Shown one piece after another: positions 45,583-56,138 of a stretch of 64,000 nt of DNA. The notes beneath the pieces are model-generated. The model had not been told where the DNA came from and did not search any database. It worked only from the letters and a program-made list of their open reading frames with translations. The position numbers and the translations under genes were made by a program. Numbering within the stretch: position 1 is the first letter of the stretch; each line of letters opens with the position of its first letter. The stretch comes from Ahniella sp. (lineage in GTDB: Bacteria; Pseudomonadota; Gammaproteobacteria; Xanthomonadales; Ahniellaceae): assembly GCA_016712105.1 (NCBI GenBank), contig JADJRU010000007.1:132182-196181 (forward strand). Direction: 5' to 3'.

Positions 45583-46279
45583 ATGATTGAGGTCGTGATC
45601 CTTCCCGGGCTCGATGGCACTGGCAAGCTCCTTGAGCGATTCTGCAGTGCCCTTGCCAGTCATGGCATACGTGCCCGCGCCTTGGCATATCCGACCGATC
45701 GTCCTTTGGGCTACCTCGAACTCGAAGCCTTGGTTCGCGCGCAGCTTCCGATTCTGCTGCATTGTTCTGTTGGGCGAGTCTTTTCGGGTCCTGTTGCCAT
45801 CCGTATTGCTAGTGATCCGCCCAATGAAGGGCTAAGAGGGCTCGTATCGGCCATGTCTACAACGTTTGCGCGGTCGCCTGTTTTTGGTCTTTCGAGGCTG
45901 ACTGCATTGGTTCAGTTCGCTCCGGTCCGTCCACCATGACCTTACTGTCGTGGATTCTTCTGGGTCGGTGGGCCACGCCGGGTCTGCAATTCACTCTGGC
46001 TGAAGCATTGGATGGAGTCCGCCCGGACGTGATCCGTGCGCGAGCCGCAGCTGCTCTTCGGGTTGATGTTTCTGACCGGGTTTCGTCTGTGCGCGTTTCC
46101 GGTTCTGCAATTGGTCGCGCTTCAAGACCGCCTGTTGGCGCCCTCAGCACCACGCGCACTGGCTGCCAAGCTGGCGGACTGCAATACCGTCAAGCTCCTG
46201 GCCCGCATCTGTTACTTCAGACGGCGACTGAGCGCTGTGCGAAGAAGTCGCTGAATTCGCGCGAGGATTGCAGGCGTGA
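45583..46279 (+). pseudogene. Alpha/beta hydrolase (several frameshifts)
   Basis: The first frame gives MIEVVILPGLDGTGKLLERF. A shifted frame contains VLLGESF with the nucleophile Ser, continuing in the first frame as SGPVAIRIASDPPNEGLRG. Then LLSWILLGRWATPGLQFTLA, RARAAAALRVDVSDRV and the catalytic-His region APGPHLLLQT appear, ending EFARGLQA at TGA 46277-46279. This order is that of a small serine hydrolase with a GxSxSG elbow. At least four breaks lie between 45770 and 46240. The gene converges on the DUF4400 gene, with 7 bases between them. Confidence 0.65.
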
Positions 46280-46286
46280 GGTGCCA

Positions 46287-46926
46287 TCACAATCGCTTCT
46301 GGGTATGCGTGAGTGCCACACCCATCGCAGCCGTGATCAGCGCGAGCAGGCCCGGGGCTACTCCGATCGGCACGACCGCGGGCCACAACATAGACAGCAG
46401 CAACACGAGCGAAACAGCTTTGATCACCCACAGTGCCAGACGGTGGACGAGCGGTGATGCGTACGCAAATCCAGTCTGACGAATTTTGCGGCGCACCCAG
46501 CCGTCGATCAAACATGCTATGCCAGTATGGGGAGAATCACCGGCAAGCAGAACACCAGTACCGAGAGCCTCCGGAACACCAGCTGCACGTATTCGAAGAA
46601 CTGATCCTGGCGTCGTCCTGCGCCGTTGATGCCATCGTCCCAGGGACCGTTCGCAAATTCGCCGGATCGTGCGCGGGACGCGGGCGTTCCCGTAAACGCC
46701 TCGCGGCACCACTTTCCGGACACCGGTGTCGTCGATCAGGTTTGATGCCATCGGCTCGCGCGCTGGACAATCTGTTCGGCATGACCAGCGCCAAACGATC
46801 GCAAAGAGCGCATTGGATTCCTGTTCGCCCGCTTGGGATACCCATGGGTCGCGCACCTTCAAAGTCATCCGGACAAGCCAGCAAGACCAAGAACATCAAG
46901 CCTGGCAAGCGGGCGCGGTCGTTCAC
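46287..46926 (-). CDS. DUF4400 (OrfJ-like) conjugation membrane protein (several frameshifts)
   Basis: Pieces in three frames join to one protein of about 210 residues: a first helix (PGLMFLVLLAC), a soluble middle (REAFTGTPASRARSGEFANG), then QDQFFEYVQLVFRRLSVLVF and the family's conserved end LIDGWVRRKIRQTGFAYASP and LVHRLALWVIKAVSLVLLLS. The DGxVxRxxR...SxxxH pattern identifies DUF4400. This membrane protein lies between traD and traL in SXT/R391-type elements and in TIGR03747-type integrating elements. Here it follows traD and one unknown gene on the minus strand. Confidence 0.6.
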
Positions 46927-46962
46927 GATCCGCCTGTCGAGTAGTCCTTCGATTCAGAGGAT

Positions 46963-47560
46963 TCAGCGTTGTTCGATGTCGCCGCTGATCGTCCGCAAGT
47001 GCGGTCCGAGACCGGCCAGTGCCTCAGCCGGCAGCAATTGACCGAGCCAGTGCAGGCGCAAGGACACCGGATTTCGGTCGGCCGCTTCACCCTCGGGTTC
47101 AACGAGTTCAAACACCGCTCGCGGATGGGATACCAGCCACTCGCCGAGCGGCGGACCATGGAGCACATCCCAATCATGCACGCCCTCGCGGGCACGCACT
47201 TCGATGAGTGCCGGCAGGGCCTCGAACAGTCCCGCGAGGTAGGCGACCTGCAGCTGGGGGGTTCTGCGGATCGGCCAGACGCTGCAATTGTTCCTGATAG
47301 CGCCGGAAGGCCCTCCGGCGACACACAGGCTCAGCGAAAGGAGTAACCGGAGGGTGCAGCACTCGATCGGTGAGCAACCAGGCAACCGAGGTGGTCACCG
47401 ACTTGGCAAGCGGCCATGCCAACCAGACCGAATTCGCCAGTCGCGCGGTTTCGGTGTTGCGCAGAATGTCCGCCAGGAGTTCGTCGGCAAGACGAGGCGT
47501 GCGGCTTCGATCTGAAATTCCCATACCGGAATGGTACACGGTGAACCGATGTCGCTTCAC
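46963..47560 (-). CDS. Hypothetical protein between traD and the DUF4400 gene (one or more frameshifts)
   Basis: About 198 residues. The start MKRHRFTVYHSGMGISDRSR overlaps the traD stop by four bases; LADELLADILRNTETARLAN and VWLAWPLAKSVTTSVAWLLT follow. After a break near 47260-47330 the frame continues as QVAYLAGLFEALPALIEVRA and ends LRTISGDIEQR. One weak hydrophobic segment is present. I do not recognise the family. Position in the traD operon suggests a conjugation role. Confidence 0.5.
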
Positions 47561-49419
47561 GCATTGCTGCCATCAACGGACTCCGGTTTGGACGCGCTGA
47601 GATCCAATAGGCTGGTCGTCAACTTGTAGACCTGACCGCCCGCGATCTGCGCAAAACACTCGAGATCCGGTAGGGCGCCCAGAAGGTTCGGGTCGACCAG
47701 CGGTGCTCGTTGTTCGGTCAGCGATTCACTGGCCTGGCCGTTGAACACAATCGGTGCGAGGGGCGCATTACCCGCCGACTGTGTGTGCGTCAGGGTACGC
47801 AGCAGTACCTCGGGCATTTGCTCCGCTACGTATTGTTGTGTCCCGGCGTCCCGAACACGCAAACAGATCAGATTGTTGATGTTGCCGAGGATTTGCCTGG
47901 CCTTCGCTTCGCTGCCTGAAGCAGCGACGAAGTCGGCGAACGTCTGGGTAAGCAGCGTCATGGAAAATCCGGCGCCACGACCTTTGTTGAGCAACGCGAT
48001 GGCAGGTTCGTTCAAACATTCGGCGGCTTCATCGATGTAGCAACTGATCGGTACCGGTCGATTGGGCCGTTGATACAAGGTGCCGGCGAGGCTGGCCAAG
48101 TCTGCCAAGAGCAATCGTCCAGCGCGGCACCCACCAATGGATCGGAAAGACTGTCCAGGCCGATATACAGGACCCGGCGCTCGGCGATCAGACTCTCGAA
48201 GTCGACAATCGGGCGGCGATCGTGGGTGTCTTCTGCAGTCGGCGACAGCAACTCACCCAGAGCCCGGAACACAGCATATGCAGCACCGGCAACAATCCGG
48301 CCAACAGTTTTGCGCATGCGTTCGATCGTGTTCCAGCAACGCGAGCAATCCATCGACGGCATCCGATGTCATCTCCGGATGTTCTCTCTGAATCGCCCGC
48401 CAGCTCTGCACCAGATCCCGCAGTGCCGGCGAGATCTGCGTTGGTCCGCCAGATCTGCCAAGAGCTGGTCCTGCGACCACACGATCCTGCCAGTCAGCAC
48501 CTAGGCTCTTGGCAAGATGGTGGGTCACCAGCCGTTGCAGCAATCCATCGACACCGCCTTCGACATGGCGTAACAGTGCTTTCAGCGTCGGCCGTTCACC
48601 CATTGCCAGCAGGGCATCGATGATGATTTTCAGGGTCTTTTGGCTGAATCCGGAAAACACGTCGGGCCCGGGTCCACCACCCATGAGTCCGGCGACACGT
48701 GATGCCAGTTCTGCGCCGCTCTGGAAATGCCCTAAGGGATCGATGCGCACCGATTCTGCGGGTCTGGCCCGGTCCAGTTGACAGAATCGTTGTGGCTGCC
48801 CTTGAAACGCACAAACTTGCCGAACCGTGTTCTGCAGAACGCGATCACCCTTGGGATCGAAGATCAGCACGGCTTCGTTGCGAAGTATGGCTTGTGCGAT
48901 CAGGTTCTCGAGCATGCGGGTCTTGCCGGAACCGGTGGTTCCGACGATCAGCGTATGGCCCCGCGCGAAGTCGACCGGCAACCACACCGCCGACTCATCA
49001 GTGCCGAGTCCGTGAATCCAGGGAAGGCCCTTCAGCGATCTGTGTGGCGCCCCGTGGTCGATCAGGTGCCCTCGACGGCGCAGTTCCAAAGCCATCTGGG
49101 CGTGTTCTGGTCCCCAGGCAAATCCTTGTCCGAGCCAGATTGCATCTGGACGTTCGTGGACTCGTGCGGCCAACTCGCGAAGGCTGCCAAAGCGCAGCGG
49201 CGAGCCGAGCAATCGCCGGTGCCGCGCACGTAATCGCAGCGCCGAAGGCAGGTCACGCAGTCCGCACAACAAGCAGAACACCACACCACCGAACAAGACT
49301 CCGGGCGCAGGCACCAGCACGATCCAGATCGCAAGACCGGTTGCCGCGAAGCCCCAGCCGAGGATGGACCACCACTCCCAGGCTGGGCGAAACGGATCTT
49401 CGAATCCGGCAACAGCCAC
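47557..49419 (-). CDS. traD: Type IV coupling protein TraD, SXT/TOL subfamily (two compensating frameshifts)
   Basis: About 620 residues, the usual length for this family. Two N-terminal helices (ILGWGFAATGLAIWIVLVPA and GVLFGGVVFCLLCGL) are followed by DAIWLGQGFAWGPEHAQMAL, Walker A LIVGTTGSGKTRML, AVLIFDPKGDRVLQNTV, and Walker B CYIDEAAECLNEPAIALLNK with GRGAGFSMTLLTQTFADF. Breaks at about 48280-48330 and 48080-48110 cancel, and the total length divides by three. TraD is the hexameric ATPase that recruits relaxosome and DNA to the mating channel. A GTG start at 49419 lies 9 bases after the Sel1 gene. Confidence 0.8.
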
Positions 49420-49428
49420 GATCGAGGC

Positions 49429-50645
49429 TCAGTGGCCACGGACCGGATCAACGGCTGACAAGCGTTGCAGACCCGCTTGCGCCAGTGCCGATCCGCGCGC
49501 CGCGGCGAGTTCGTACCACGCCAGCGCTTTCTGTCGATCGGCCACCACACCGACGCCGTAGTGATAGGCCGCCGCAAGGGTTTCGGCGGCACCGGCACTG
49601 CCGGCGTTGGCCGCCTGCGCCAAGAACCTGATCCCTGTTTCGGGTTCGGCTCGGCCACCAAGTCCACGCAGGAGCATCAAGCCCAGATTGTTCCGGGCGC
49701 CGACGTGTCCGGCTTTGCCGCTGCGCCAAACTGTTTGCGTGCGCGTACGGGATCACCGGCACGCAGAGCATCCAATCCTCCTTGAAAGCTGGCTGCACCC
49801 GAATTGTCCACAGCCGATGACGGTTCACTCGAATCACCAGCGACAGCATCGGTCACCACTGGTCACGTTTCCGCAGTTCATCACGCAGCGTTCTCGTTTC
49901 ACCGAGCAGTTCATCGATGTGTGTTTGCATGGTTGCCATCCTTGCGCCCAAGTCCGCCATGGCCGGTTCGGTCGCTGCGGGCGGTGACGCGCGCGTCATG
50001 GGCGCCGCCAGCTTGGGTGTCAGGCGATTTGTCAGGTCGTCGCTGATCTGGATGTTGTGTCGCCGGGCGAGTTCCAGATCGCGTTGCGCTTCCTGTGGAA
50101 CATCCGGAAGGATTTGACCTTGCTCCAATCGTTCGAAGTACGCCGCAAGCGCTATTGCGTGACCCGCCTGGGCCGCCAATCGAAGATGCCGAACGGCATT
50201 TCCGTCGATCGATTGCTCGCTCGCCATTCCGAACAAACGCCAGTGGGCTTCACTGTCGCCGGTCTGTGCCAGCTGCATGAGCCAGTCTTTCGCACGCTCC
50301 GGCGCCAACTCAAGGCCGCGGCCGGCCTGTTGGCGATCGGCCAATGCCCACATGGCGGGCATGACCGGCCTTTGCTGCGTACACAAGCAATCCTTCACCG
50401 TCGGCTTTCACCGAGAGCCGGTGCGGCTCCGGCATGTCGTCATGTTCGGCACGATCGAGCAAGGCTTCGCCCAGTCTCATGGCCGCGGCAGGATCTCCGG
50501 CCAAAGCCGCTCGGCGCAGTTGAGCTGCCTCCAAGTCGGGGGACGGCGGCATGGTTGAACCCGAACCATGGGCTGCACCGAAAGTCACCAGGCAACCCAG
50601 TGCCAGAGACAGGGCCGGAGCCAGCAAGGTGGATTTGATGGTCAT
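49429..50645 (-). CDS. Secreted Sel1-repeat protein upstream of traD (frameshifted)
   Basis: About 404 residues. The ATG at 50643-50645 starts a signal peptide (STLLAPALSLALGCLVTFGA). Sel1/TPR-like helices include RRAALAGDPAAAMRLGEALL, RHLRLAAQAGHAIALAAYFE and AETLAAAYHYGVGVVADRQK with ALAWYELAAARGSALAQAGL. A central coiled coil (ARMATMQTHIDELLGETRTL) splits the repeat blocks. Breaks lie near 50345, 49860 and 49690. Sel1 proteins mediate protein contacts in the periplasm. The 9-base gap to traD implies an operon and perhaps a role in the transfer channel; that is inference. Confidence 0.65.
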
Positions 50646-50817
50646 GGGTGCTCCGGAACTGGGCGCGGCGAATGGCCACACTGTGCCGGCTGCGGATCGG
50701 GCGAGACCCGCGTAAACACCCCGAATTTGCGCGTTTTCGGTGTTTCAGGCCATGAAGATCAACGCGGCGTCAAGGAAAGCCGATGGGTGCGATTCAGCAA
50801 AACCACGCGGTGGCCGC

Positions 50818-50823
50818 TACAAT
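50818..50823 (+). promoter_or_regulatory. Putative -10 element of ahcY
   Basis: TACAAT, about 20 bases upstream of the riboswitch stem. A good -35 at proper spacing is not obvious (TTCAGC at 50793-50798 is 19 bases away), so this is a tentative promoter call. Confidence 0.4.
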
Positions 50824-50843
50824 GCGCGCCGCTTTTTCTCTCT

Positions 50844-50924
50844 CCGTCGAGGGGCGCTGCAAGTCCGGATGCAAGGTCCGGGGATCAGGCTCGACGGGAT
50901 TCCTGTCCAACGGCGCCCGCTGCA
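50844..50924 (+). promoter_or_regulatory. SAH riboswitch in the ahcY leader
   Basis: Matches the S-adenosylhomocysteine riboswitch. P1 is CCGTCGAG (50844-50851) with CTCGACGG (50890-50897), a perfect 8-bp stem. The conserved GGGGCGCTGCAAG and CAGGCTCG strands are present. P2 is CCGGA (50865-50869) with TCCGG (50877-50881). The pseudoknot helix is GGGCGC (50852-50857) with GCGCCC (50913-50918). The downstream gene is S-adenosylhomocysteine hydrolase, the known target; SAH binding turns expression on. The ATG lies 18 bases behind the pseudoknot, so control could act on ribosome access. Confidence 0.9.
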
Positions 50925-50941
50925 AACAATGGAGTTACACC

Positions 50942-52407
50942 ATGAACGCAGTCGTTCAGACGTTGCCGTTTTCGGACTACAAGGTCCGTGACATGAGCCT
51001 GGCCGACTGGGGCCGCAAGGAAATGGAGATCGCCGAGCACGAGATGCCGGGCCTGATGTCGATCCGCAAGCATGCCAGGTCGCAGCCGCTCAAGGGCGTG
51101 CGCATCACCGGCTCGCTGCACATGACGATCCAGACCGCGGTGCTGATCGAGACGCTCAAGGACCTCGGCGCCGACGTGCGCTGGGCCTCGTGCAACATCT
51201 TCTCGACCCAGGACCACGCCGCGGCCGCCATCGCCGCCGCCGGCACGCCGGTGTTCGCCTGGAAGGGCGAGACGCTGGAGGAATACTGGGACTGCACGCT
51301 CGACGCGCTCACCTTCCCCGGAATGAAGGGCGGCTTCCCGGCCCGCAGCTGGTCGTCGATGACGGCGGCGACGTCACCCTGCTGATCCACAAGGGCTACG
51401 AGCTCGATAAGGGCGACAAGTGGGTCGACTCCAAGAGCGGTTCGCACGAGGAGCAGGTCATCAAGAACCTCCTCAAGCGCGTCGCGAAAGAACGCCCCGG
51501 TTTCTGGACCAATGTGGTCAAGGACTGGAAGGGCGTCTCGGAAGAGACCACCACCGGCGTGCACCGCCTGTACCAGATGCTCGAACAGGGCAAGCTGCTG
51601 GTCCCGGCGATCAACGTCAACGACTCGGTCACCAAGTCGAAGTTCGACAACCTCTACGGCTGCCGCGAGTCGCTGGCCGACGGCCTCAAGCGCGCGATGG
51701 ACGTGATGCTGGCCGGCAAGGTCGCCGTCGTCTGCGGCTACGGCGACGTCGGCAAGGGCTCGGCCCATTCCCTGCGCGGCTTCGGCGCCCGCGTCATCGT
51801 CACCGAGATCGATCCCATCAACGCCCTGCAGGCCGCGATGGAAGGCTTCGAGGTCAACACCATCGAGTCCACGCTGGGCCGTGCCGACATCTACGTCACC
51901 ACCACCGGCAACAAGGACGTCATCACCATCGAGCACATGAGCAAGATGAAGGACCAGGCCATCGTCTGCAACATCGGCCACTTCGACAACGAGATCCAGG
52001 TCGATGCGCTGTACAACTCGGGCGCGACGCGCACCAACATCAAGCCGCAGGTCGACAAGTACACGTTCGGTAACGGCAACGCGATCTTCCTGCTCGCCGA
52101 AGGCCGCCTGGTGAACCTCGGCTGCGCCACCGGCCACCCGAGCTTCGTGATGTCGAACTCGTTCTCCAACCAGACGCTCGCGCAGATCGACCTGTGGGCG
52201 AACAAGGACACCTACGAGAAGAAGGTCTACATCCTGCCGAAGAAGCTCGACGAGGAAGTCGCGCGCCTGCATCTGGAGAAGATCGGCGTCAAGCTGACCG
52301 TGCTGACCGACGACCAGGCCGCCTACCTCGGCGTCGACAAGAACGGCCCGTACAAGCCCGAGCACTACCGCTACTGGCTTTACCGTCGATGTGCCTGGGA
52401 ATCGTGA
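50942..52407 (+). CDS. ahcY: S-adenosylhomocysteine hydrolase (one frameshift; natural stop lost at a junction)
   Basis: Splits S-adenosylhomocysteine into adenosine and homocysteine, recycling methylation by-product with bound NAD. GGAG precedes the ATG at 50942. Motifs: SLHMTIQTAVLIETLKDLGA, WASCNIFSTQDHAAAAIA, the NAD-site VAVVCGYGDVGKGSAHSLRG and CNIGHFDNEIQVDAL. The frame breaks at 51340-51341: one G restored gives GFPGPQLVVDDGGD. The family's normal end KPEHYRY is reached at 52374, where TGA should follow; the sequence has TGG and reads on for 10 unrelated residues to 52407. With the G restored and the normal stop, length is exactly 479 codons. Codon use is more C-ending than in the neighbours. 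Confidence 0.9.
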
Positions 52408-53453
52408 CCAGCGCCAAAAAATGGTGCCTTCGCCAAGATGGGGCTTCGGCGAGTGCCAGGTTGATCTGCACCATCGGGCTATCGTCGAGTACAGCCAACA
52501 TTCGATAACCCTCAACGATGTCGGACCAGGGTGTTTCGCCCAACTCAAGACGGCGGGCATGATTTGCATGGATGGCCGCGCGCCATTGATAGGGTCCGGG
52601 TTTTCTGAGCGAACTCGCCCGACCTCAGATAATCAGCACCCTCGTCGAATGAGCTTCGATTGCTCGGGCCGCAGTTCCTAGCCCGTCCAGGAGCACCATG
52701 TGCGCCAGATTCATCCAGTCGCGCCGACTCCGCGACTCTCGCAAAAACACATCAAGGCCGCGAGGCCGAGGACTCCGGTGTTCGTCCGGCATCAACTCGA
52801 TGCAAGGTCAGGGTCAACCGTACCGCGTCGCGCGCAAGGGATCCGGTGGCCGCGACCGCCAACCGATGGCTCGGTATTAACTCTGATCGAACAGAACTTC
52901 CAACGCTGCCAGGATGGGCGGCAGCCGGTGGCCAATGAATCAGTTCTGTATTGGCGAACTGGACACCCTTGTTCGAGTCTAGCTTGCGCAAAGCGATGGA
53001 GACGCCGTGTGGTGGTCTCGATATCAAGCAAGAACGCCTGAGCGATGTTAGCCGTTGGCACCAGGGCGCAATACCGGAGGATCAGCAAAGCCTGGGTGTC
53101 GACGCTCAGGCTCGGATGCGCACACAGGAAGAACATGGCGTGACGCTGGTCGGGCTCGATAGCGGACTCGTCGTTGCTTCCACGGCTTCATCTATGTGCA
53201 GGATCGGCGCGAACCGCTTTTGTATGGCACGGTGTTTCTGCCGGTCCAGTTCCACCCGAACCGCAACCTGGTAGAGCCATGTTTTCCGGCTGGCCGGCCA
53301 GTCTCCACCGGGCCATACACGTATGGCTTGTTCGAACGCTTGGCCAGTGCATCTTCGGCTCGATCGAAATGCCTGAAACCAGCCACGAGCAACCCTAGCA
53401 CGCGCGCAGCGCACTGACGATGCAAATTGATCGATCCGGTTCCGTGATTCCAT
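52378..53453 (-). pseudogene. ECF42-type sigma factor, 3'-truncated and frameshifted
   Basis: The ATG at 53451-53453 begins an ECF sigma factor. LLVAGFRHFDRAEDALA and QAFEQAIRVWP come from region 2, WLYQVAVRVELDRQKHRAIQ follows, then ALLILRYCALVPTANIAQAF with IETTTRRLHRFAQARL (region 4). A long C-terminal extension shows LRKPGPYQWRAAIHANHARR and PWSDIVEGYRMLAVLDDSPM with VQINLALAEA. The extension (SnoaL-free, TPR-like) and the adjacent DGPF gene define the ECF42 group. At least three frame breaks are present. The gene stops short at the ahcY junction near 52380, so roughly the last 50-80 residues are absent. Confidence 0.7.
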
Positions 53454-53496
53454 GGCAGATATCGCGACAGGACAGTCCTGCGCTAGACAAATGAAC

Positions 53497-53848
53497 TTAT
53501 TCGGGAATGGTCGGACGGACTTCGATCGAGCCATCACCGGTCATGGGAATCTTCTTTGCCCATGCCGAGAGCGTCGTCCAGCGTGTGACCTCGATCAGAT
53601 AGAAGCCGCCCAACAAGCCCGCGCGTCTCGGCCCAAGAAATGTCGTGCATCGAAACCTTGCCGTTCCCCGTGCGCATCGTGGTCGCCGTGGCACTGGGCA
53701 ACAAACCGGCACCGCCGCGCATCACTCCGGTGGCGGACATCTGCTCGACTAGCGCGCCGTGTGCCGCCGCGATCGCCTGAAACGCGGCGCTTTCCTCGCC
53801 ACCTGCGTAGTTCGCTTCGTCCTCGAAAATCATCAGCATGTATTGCAT
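53497..53848 (-). CDS. DGPF/YCII-domain protein, partner of the ECF42 sigma (one frameshift)
   Basis: 116 residues after removing one base; the corrected length divides by three. The start MQYMLMIFEDEANYAGGEES is the family opening, and LPSATATTMRTGNGKVSMHD follows. Behind a break near 53610-53640 the frame continues GGFYLIEV and ends AKKIPMTGDGSIEVRPTIPE, the conserved DGSIEVRP tail. DGPF proteins are usually encoded beside ECF42 sigma factors, as here (44 bases upstream of it). Biochemical role not established. Confidence 0.78.
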
Positions 53849-53980
53849 GGGATTACTCCATCGGGTTCGTTGGCAATTCCAACATGGGCATGACGATCGA
53901 TGTTATGCCAACAGGACATGCGTTCTGCCGGGGTTCAAGAGTTGCTGTGGATCGGCCTGTCCCGGAACACCGGGCATGCA

Positions 53981-55273
53981 TCAGACGCGGATGACGCGGG
54001 TTTCCCAGGAGCGTGCCGCTGCGGTTTAATGGGGCGGCCCAAGCAGCTTCGGGATTGGCGGGATCAGCGGCCATGCCGGTGTAGTCGCCCCATCTCTGGT
54101 CCTTCTCCTGCCGCGAGGCCCTTGCCGGCGGCGGCCAGTCGGACGGCGCCGAAGCCGCCGTCCGGATCCGTCCTGCCGTTCGGCCACTGCAATGGACAGC
54201 GGCAAGTCGGGCCCGACCGCCGTGCAGCACAGCTTGAGGGTCCTCTTGATTCGGCTGAAGGCTCGGATAGGCCAAGGAAAGCGCCTCGTCACCCAGCACA
54301 CCCTGCTGTCGCACCTTCCCGGAGGCGGTATCAATCTGAACCCATTGCACAGCGGCTCGGCCACTCTGGGCGCTGGTGAAACACGCATGGACCAATCCGG
54401 ATCGACAGACAGCATCACCGAGACGTACGTCACCACTGTCGATCGCCGAAGCATCAGGCTGCTCGCCCTCCGGTGGCCAGCGATACGACAGGACCGTCAC
54501 GGCGCGATTGTCGAGCGAGGGTTGACCGCGTCGATCCCAACTGATCGTCCACAGCACCAGTTTGCGACTGACTCCGCTGTCCTTGATTTGCGTGCTGACC
54601 AGATGTTGCTGCGACGACTCATCGAAGTTCCGACACGGAAAGATCGTGAACGAGCCAGCTTCCGAGGCATCCAGTCCATACACATCAAACCATCACGGGC
54701 TGCGGCGGTCTTCGAACCGCGATCAGCACCATCGACTGTCTTGGCGCGCCCTCATCACTTCGCGCGACTGCGATCACGAAGAACCGCTCGCTGTGCGGAT
54801 CAAACACGGCGCGTGGGTCGAACGCAGCGAGGCCACCGCGGACACTGCCAAAGAACGCGTTCAAGGTTTCGGCACCGAGGCGCTTGCCGGATCGATTGAA
54901 GATGGCCACCTCACCATTGACGGCCGCGACCAGATCAGTCTCGCCGACTGCCAACGCACAATCAGCCGGAAACCATCCGGTATCGCCGATCCGCCCCAGC
55001 GCTTTGCCTGTGCCGGCCGAAGGCAGGGCATGAAGCGCCCACGCTGGGTCGCCTTGGCTGGCGCCCGATGGATCGCGCCGCGGCGGCGTAATGCCGCCAC
55101 GGCCGAAGCGGCAATGGGGTATCGCGTCGCGATCGGGCGTTTGGGCTTGGACGGTTCGGGTGCGCCCGCCATCAGGGCCATGACGGACCGTGCCTGGCAA
55201 GGCTGACAACTCCCACAGCCAGGGGCTGCATCGAGAACGACGTCGCCCGGAACGAGCGAATGCTGGCAATCAT
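53981..55273 (-). CDS. Secreted protein of unknown function (frameshifted)
   Basis: About 430 residues. The ATG at 55271-55273 follows GGAGGG. Recognisable parts are IGDTGWFPADCALAVGETDL, VAAVNGEVAIFNRSGKRLGA and GGLAAFDPRAVFDPHSERFF, then SYRWPPEGEQPDASAIDSGD, RWGDYTGMAADPANPEAAWA and, after a last frame change, the terminus SWETRVIRV at 53981. The pattern 'PD..AVG...V..VN..IAIF...G' with a terminal WGDY...W.TR belongs to a widespread group of uncharacterised exoproteins with a propeller-like fold. Breaks lie near 55200, 54690 and 54010-54140. Confidence 0.55.
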
Positions 55274-55320
55274 GGTCTTCCCTCCAAGTATCGATCCAGC
55301 TCAATCACTTCGACGCAGCA

Positions 55321-55461
55321 TCAGTCCTTGCCGCGCTTCACTACCGGCTTCTTCAACGCCCGTTCCTTCACCAGCGGCAAGGGAACTGCGATTCGGCGAG
55401 GCCTGCGGCGTTGCCGGCGTCCGCCGGCTTGCGTGTTCCAGCCGTCCGCACCAAGGCTCAC
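55321..55461 (-). CDS. Possible small basic protein behind napC
   Basis: A 46-residue frame with a GTG overlapping the napC stop (GTGA). It is very basic (GGRRQRRRPRRIAVPLPLVK, ERALKKPVVKRGKD) and unlike known nap products. Its sole support is the overlap and the operon position; the upstream gene contains indels, so the overlap itself is uncertain. Confidence 0.25.
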   Translation of the reverse strand: MSLGADGWNTQAGGRRQRRRPRRIAVPLPLVKERALKKPVVKRGKD

Positions 55462-56135
55462 CGCGCACGACGCGAGTTGCGTGAGGGTTTTGCGCCGAGA
55501 TTTGGCTCGGGCACGTGCCCCGCTCCCAGGTGGTGTTCGGCCCCACGGACCTCAACCCCCGGCACCCCATGCATATCCGGCAGTTTGTGCGCGATCCTTG
55601 GCAGTCGATGCAGGTTTTTCGCCGCTGATCAGGTAGCGCTCGTGAATGGAACCGGCACGCGGGCTTTGGCGTGTGAGGTCCATCGAGTCGTAGTTGTGGC
55701 AGTTCCGGCATTCGAGTGAGTCCTTGGCCTTCAGGCGCGCCCATTCGTGTTCGGCCAGTTCACGACGTGTCGCCATGAACTTCTCACGCGTGGCGATGGT
55801 GCCGAATACCTTGCCCCAGACTTCCTTGGATGCCTGCATCTTGCGCGCGATCTTGTCAGTCCAGTTGTGCGGCACGTGGCAGTCCGGGCAAGTGGCACGT
55901 ACGCCGGACCGGTTGGTGTAGTGGATGGTGGTCTTGAGTTCCTCGAACACGTTGTCCTTCATTTCATGGCAGGACGTGCAGAACGTTTCGGTGTTGGTGG
56001 CTTCGAGTGTGGTGTTGAAGCCACCCCAAAAAACGATTCCGGCAATGAAGCCGCCCAAGGTCAGGAACATCAGGCTGAAGTGCCTGCTCGGCGAGTTGAG
56101 CAGTTTCAGATCGAACGCAGGCGGTCCTTGATCAT
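55458..56135 (-). CDS. napC: Cytochrome c NapC/NirT family quinol dehydrogenase (frameshifted at both ends)
   Basis: Membrane-anchored tetrahaem cytochrome that passes electrons from quinol to NapB/NapA. After the start MIKD one base is missing in the GCC run near 56120. The frame then gives LLNSPSRHFSLMFLTLGGFI (anchor), haem sites CTSCH, CPDCH and CRNCH, and TNRSGVRATCPDCHVPHNWT. The fourth site (CIDC..) lies in a stretch with further indels near 55580-55615. The reading then continues MHGVPGVEVRG to a stop at 55458-55460. Start three bases after napB. Last recognised gene of the operon. Confidence 0.82.
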
Positions 56136-56138
56136 GGC

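Noticed and set aside
38000..50700. Insertion sequences or an integrase as cause of the accessory region
   Set aside because: No transposase, tyrosine recombinase, intI or terminal inverted repeats were recognised in either strand.
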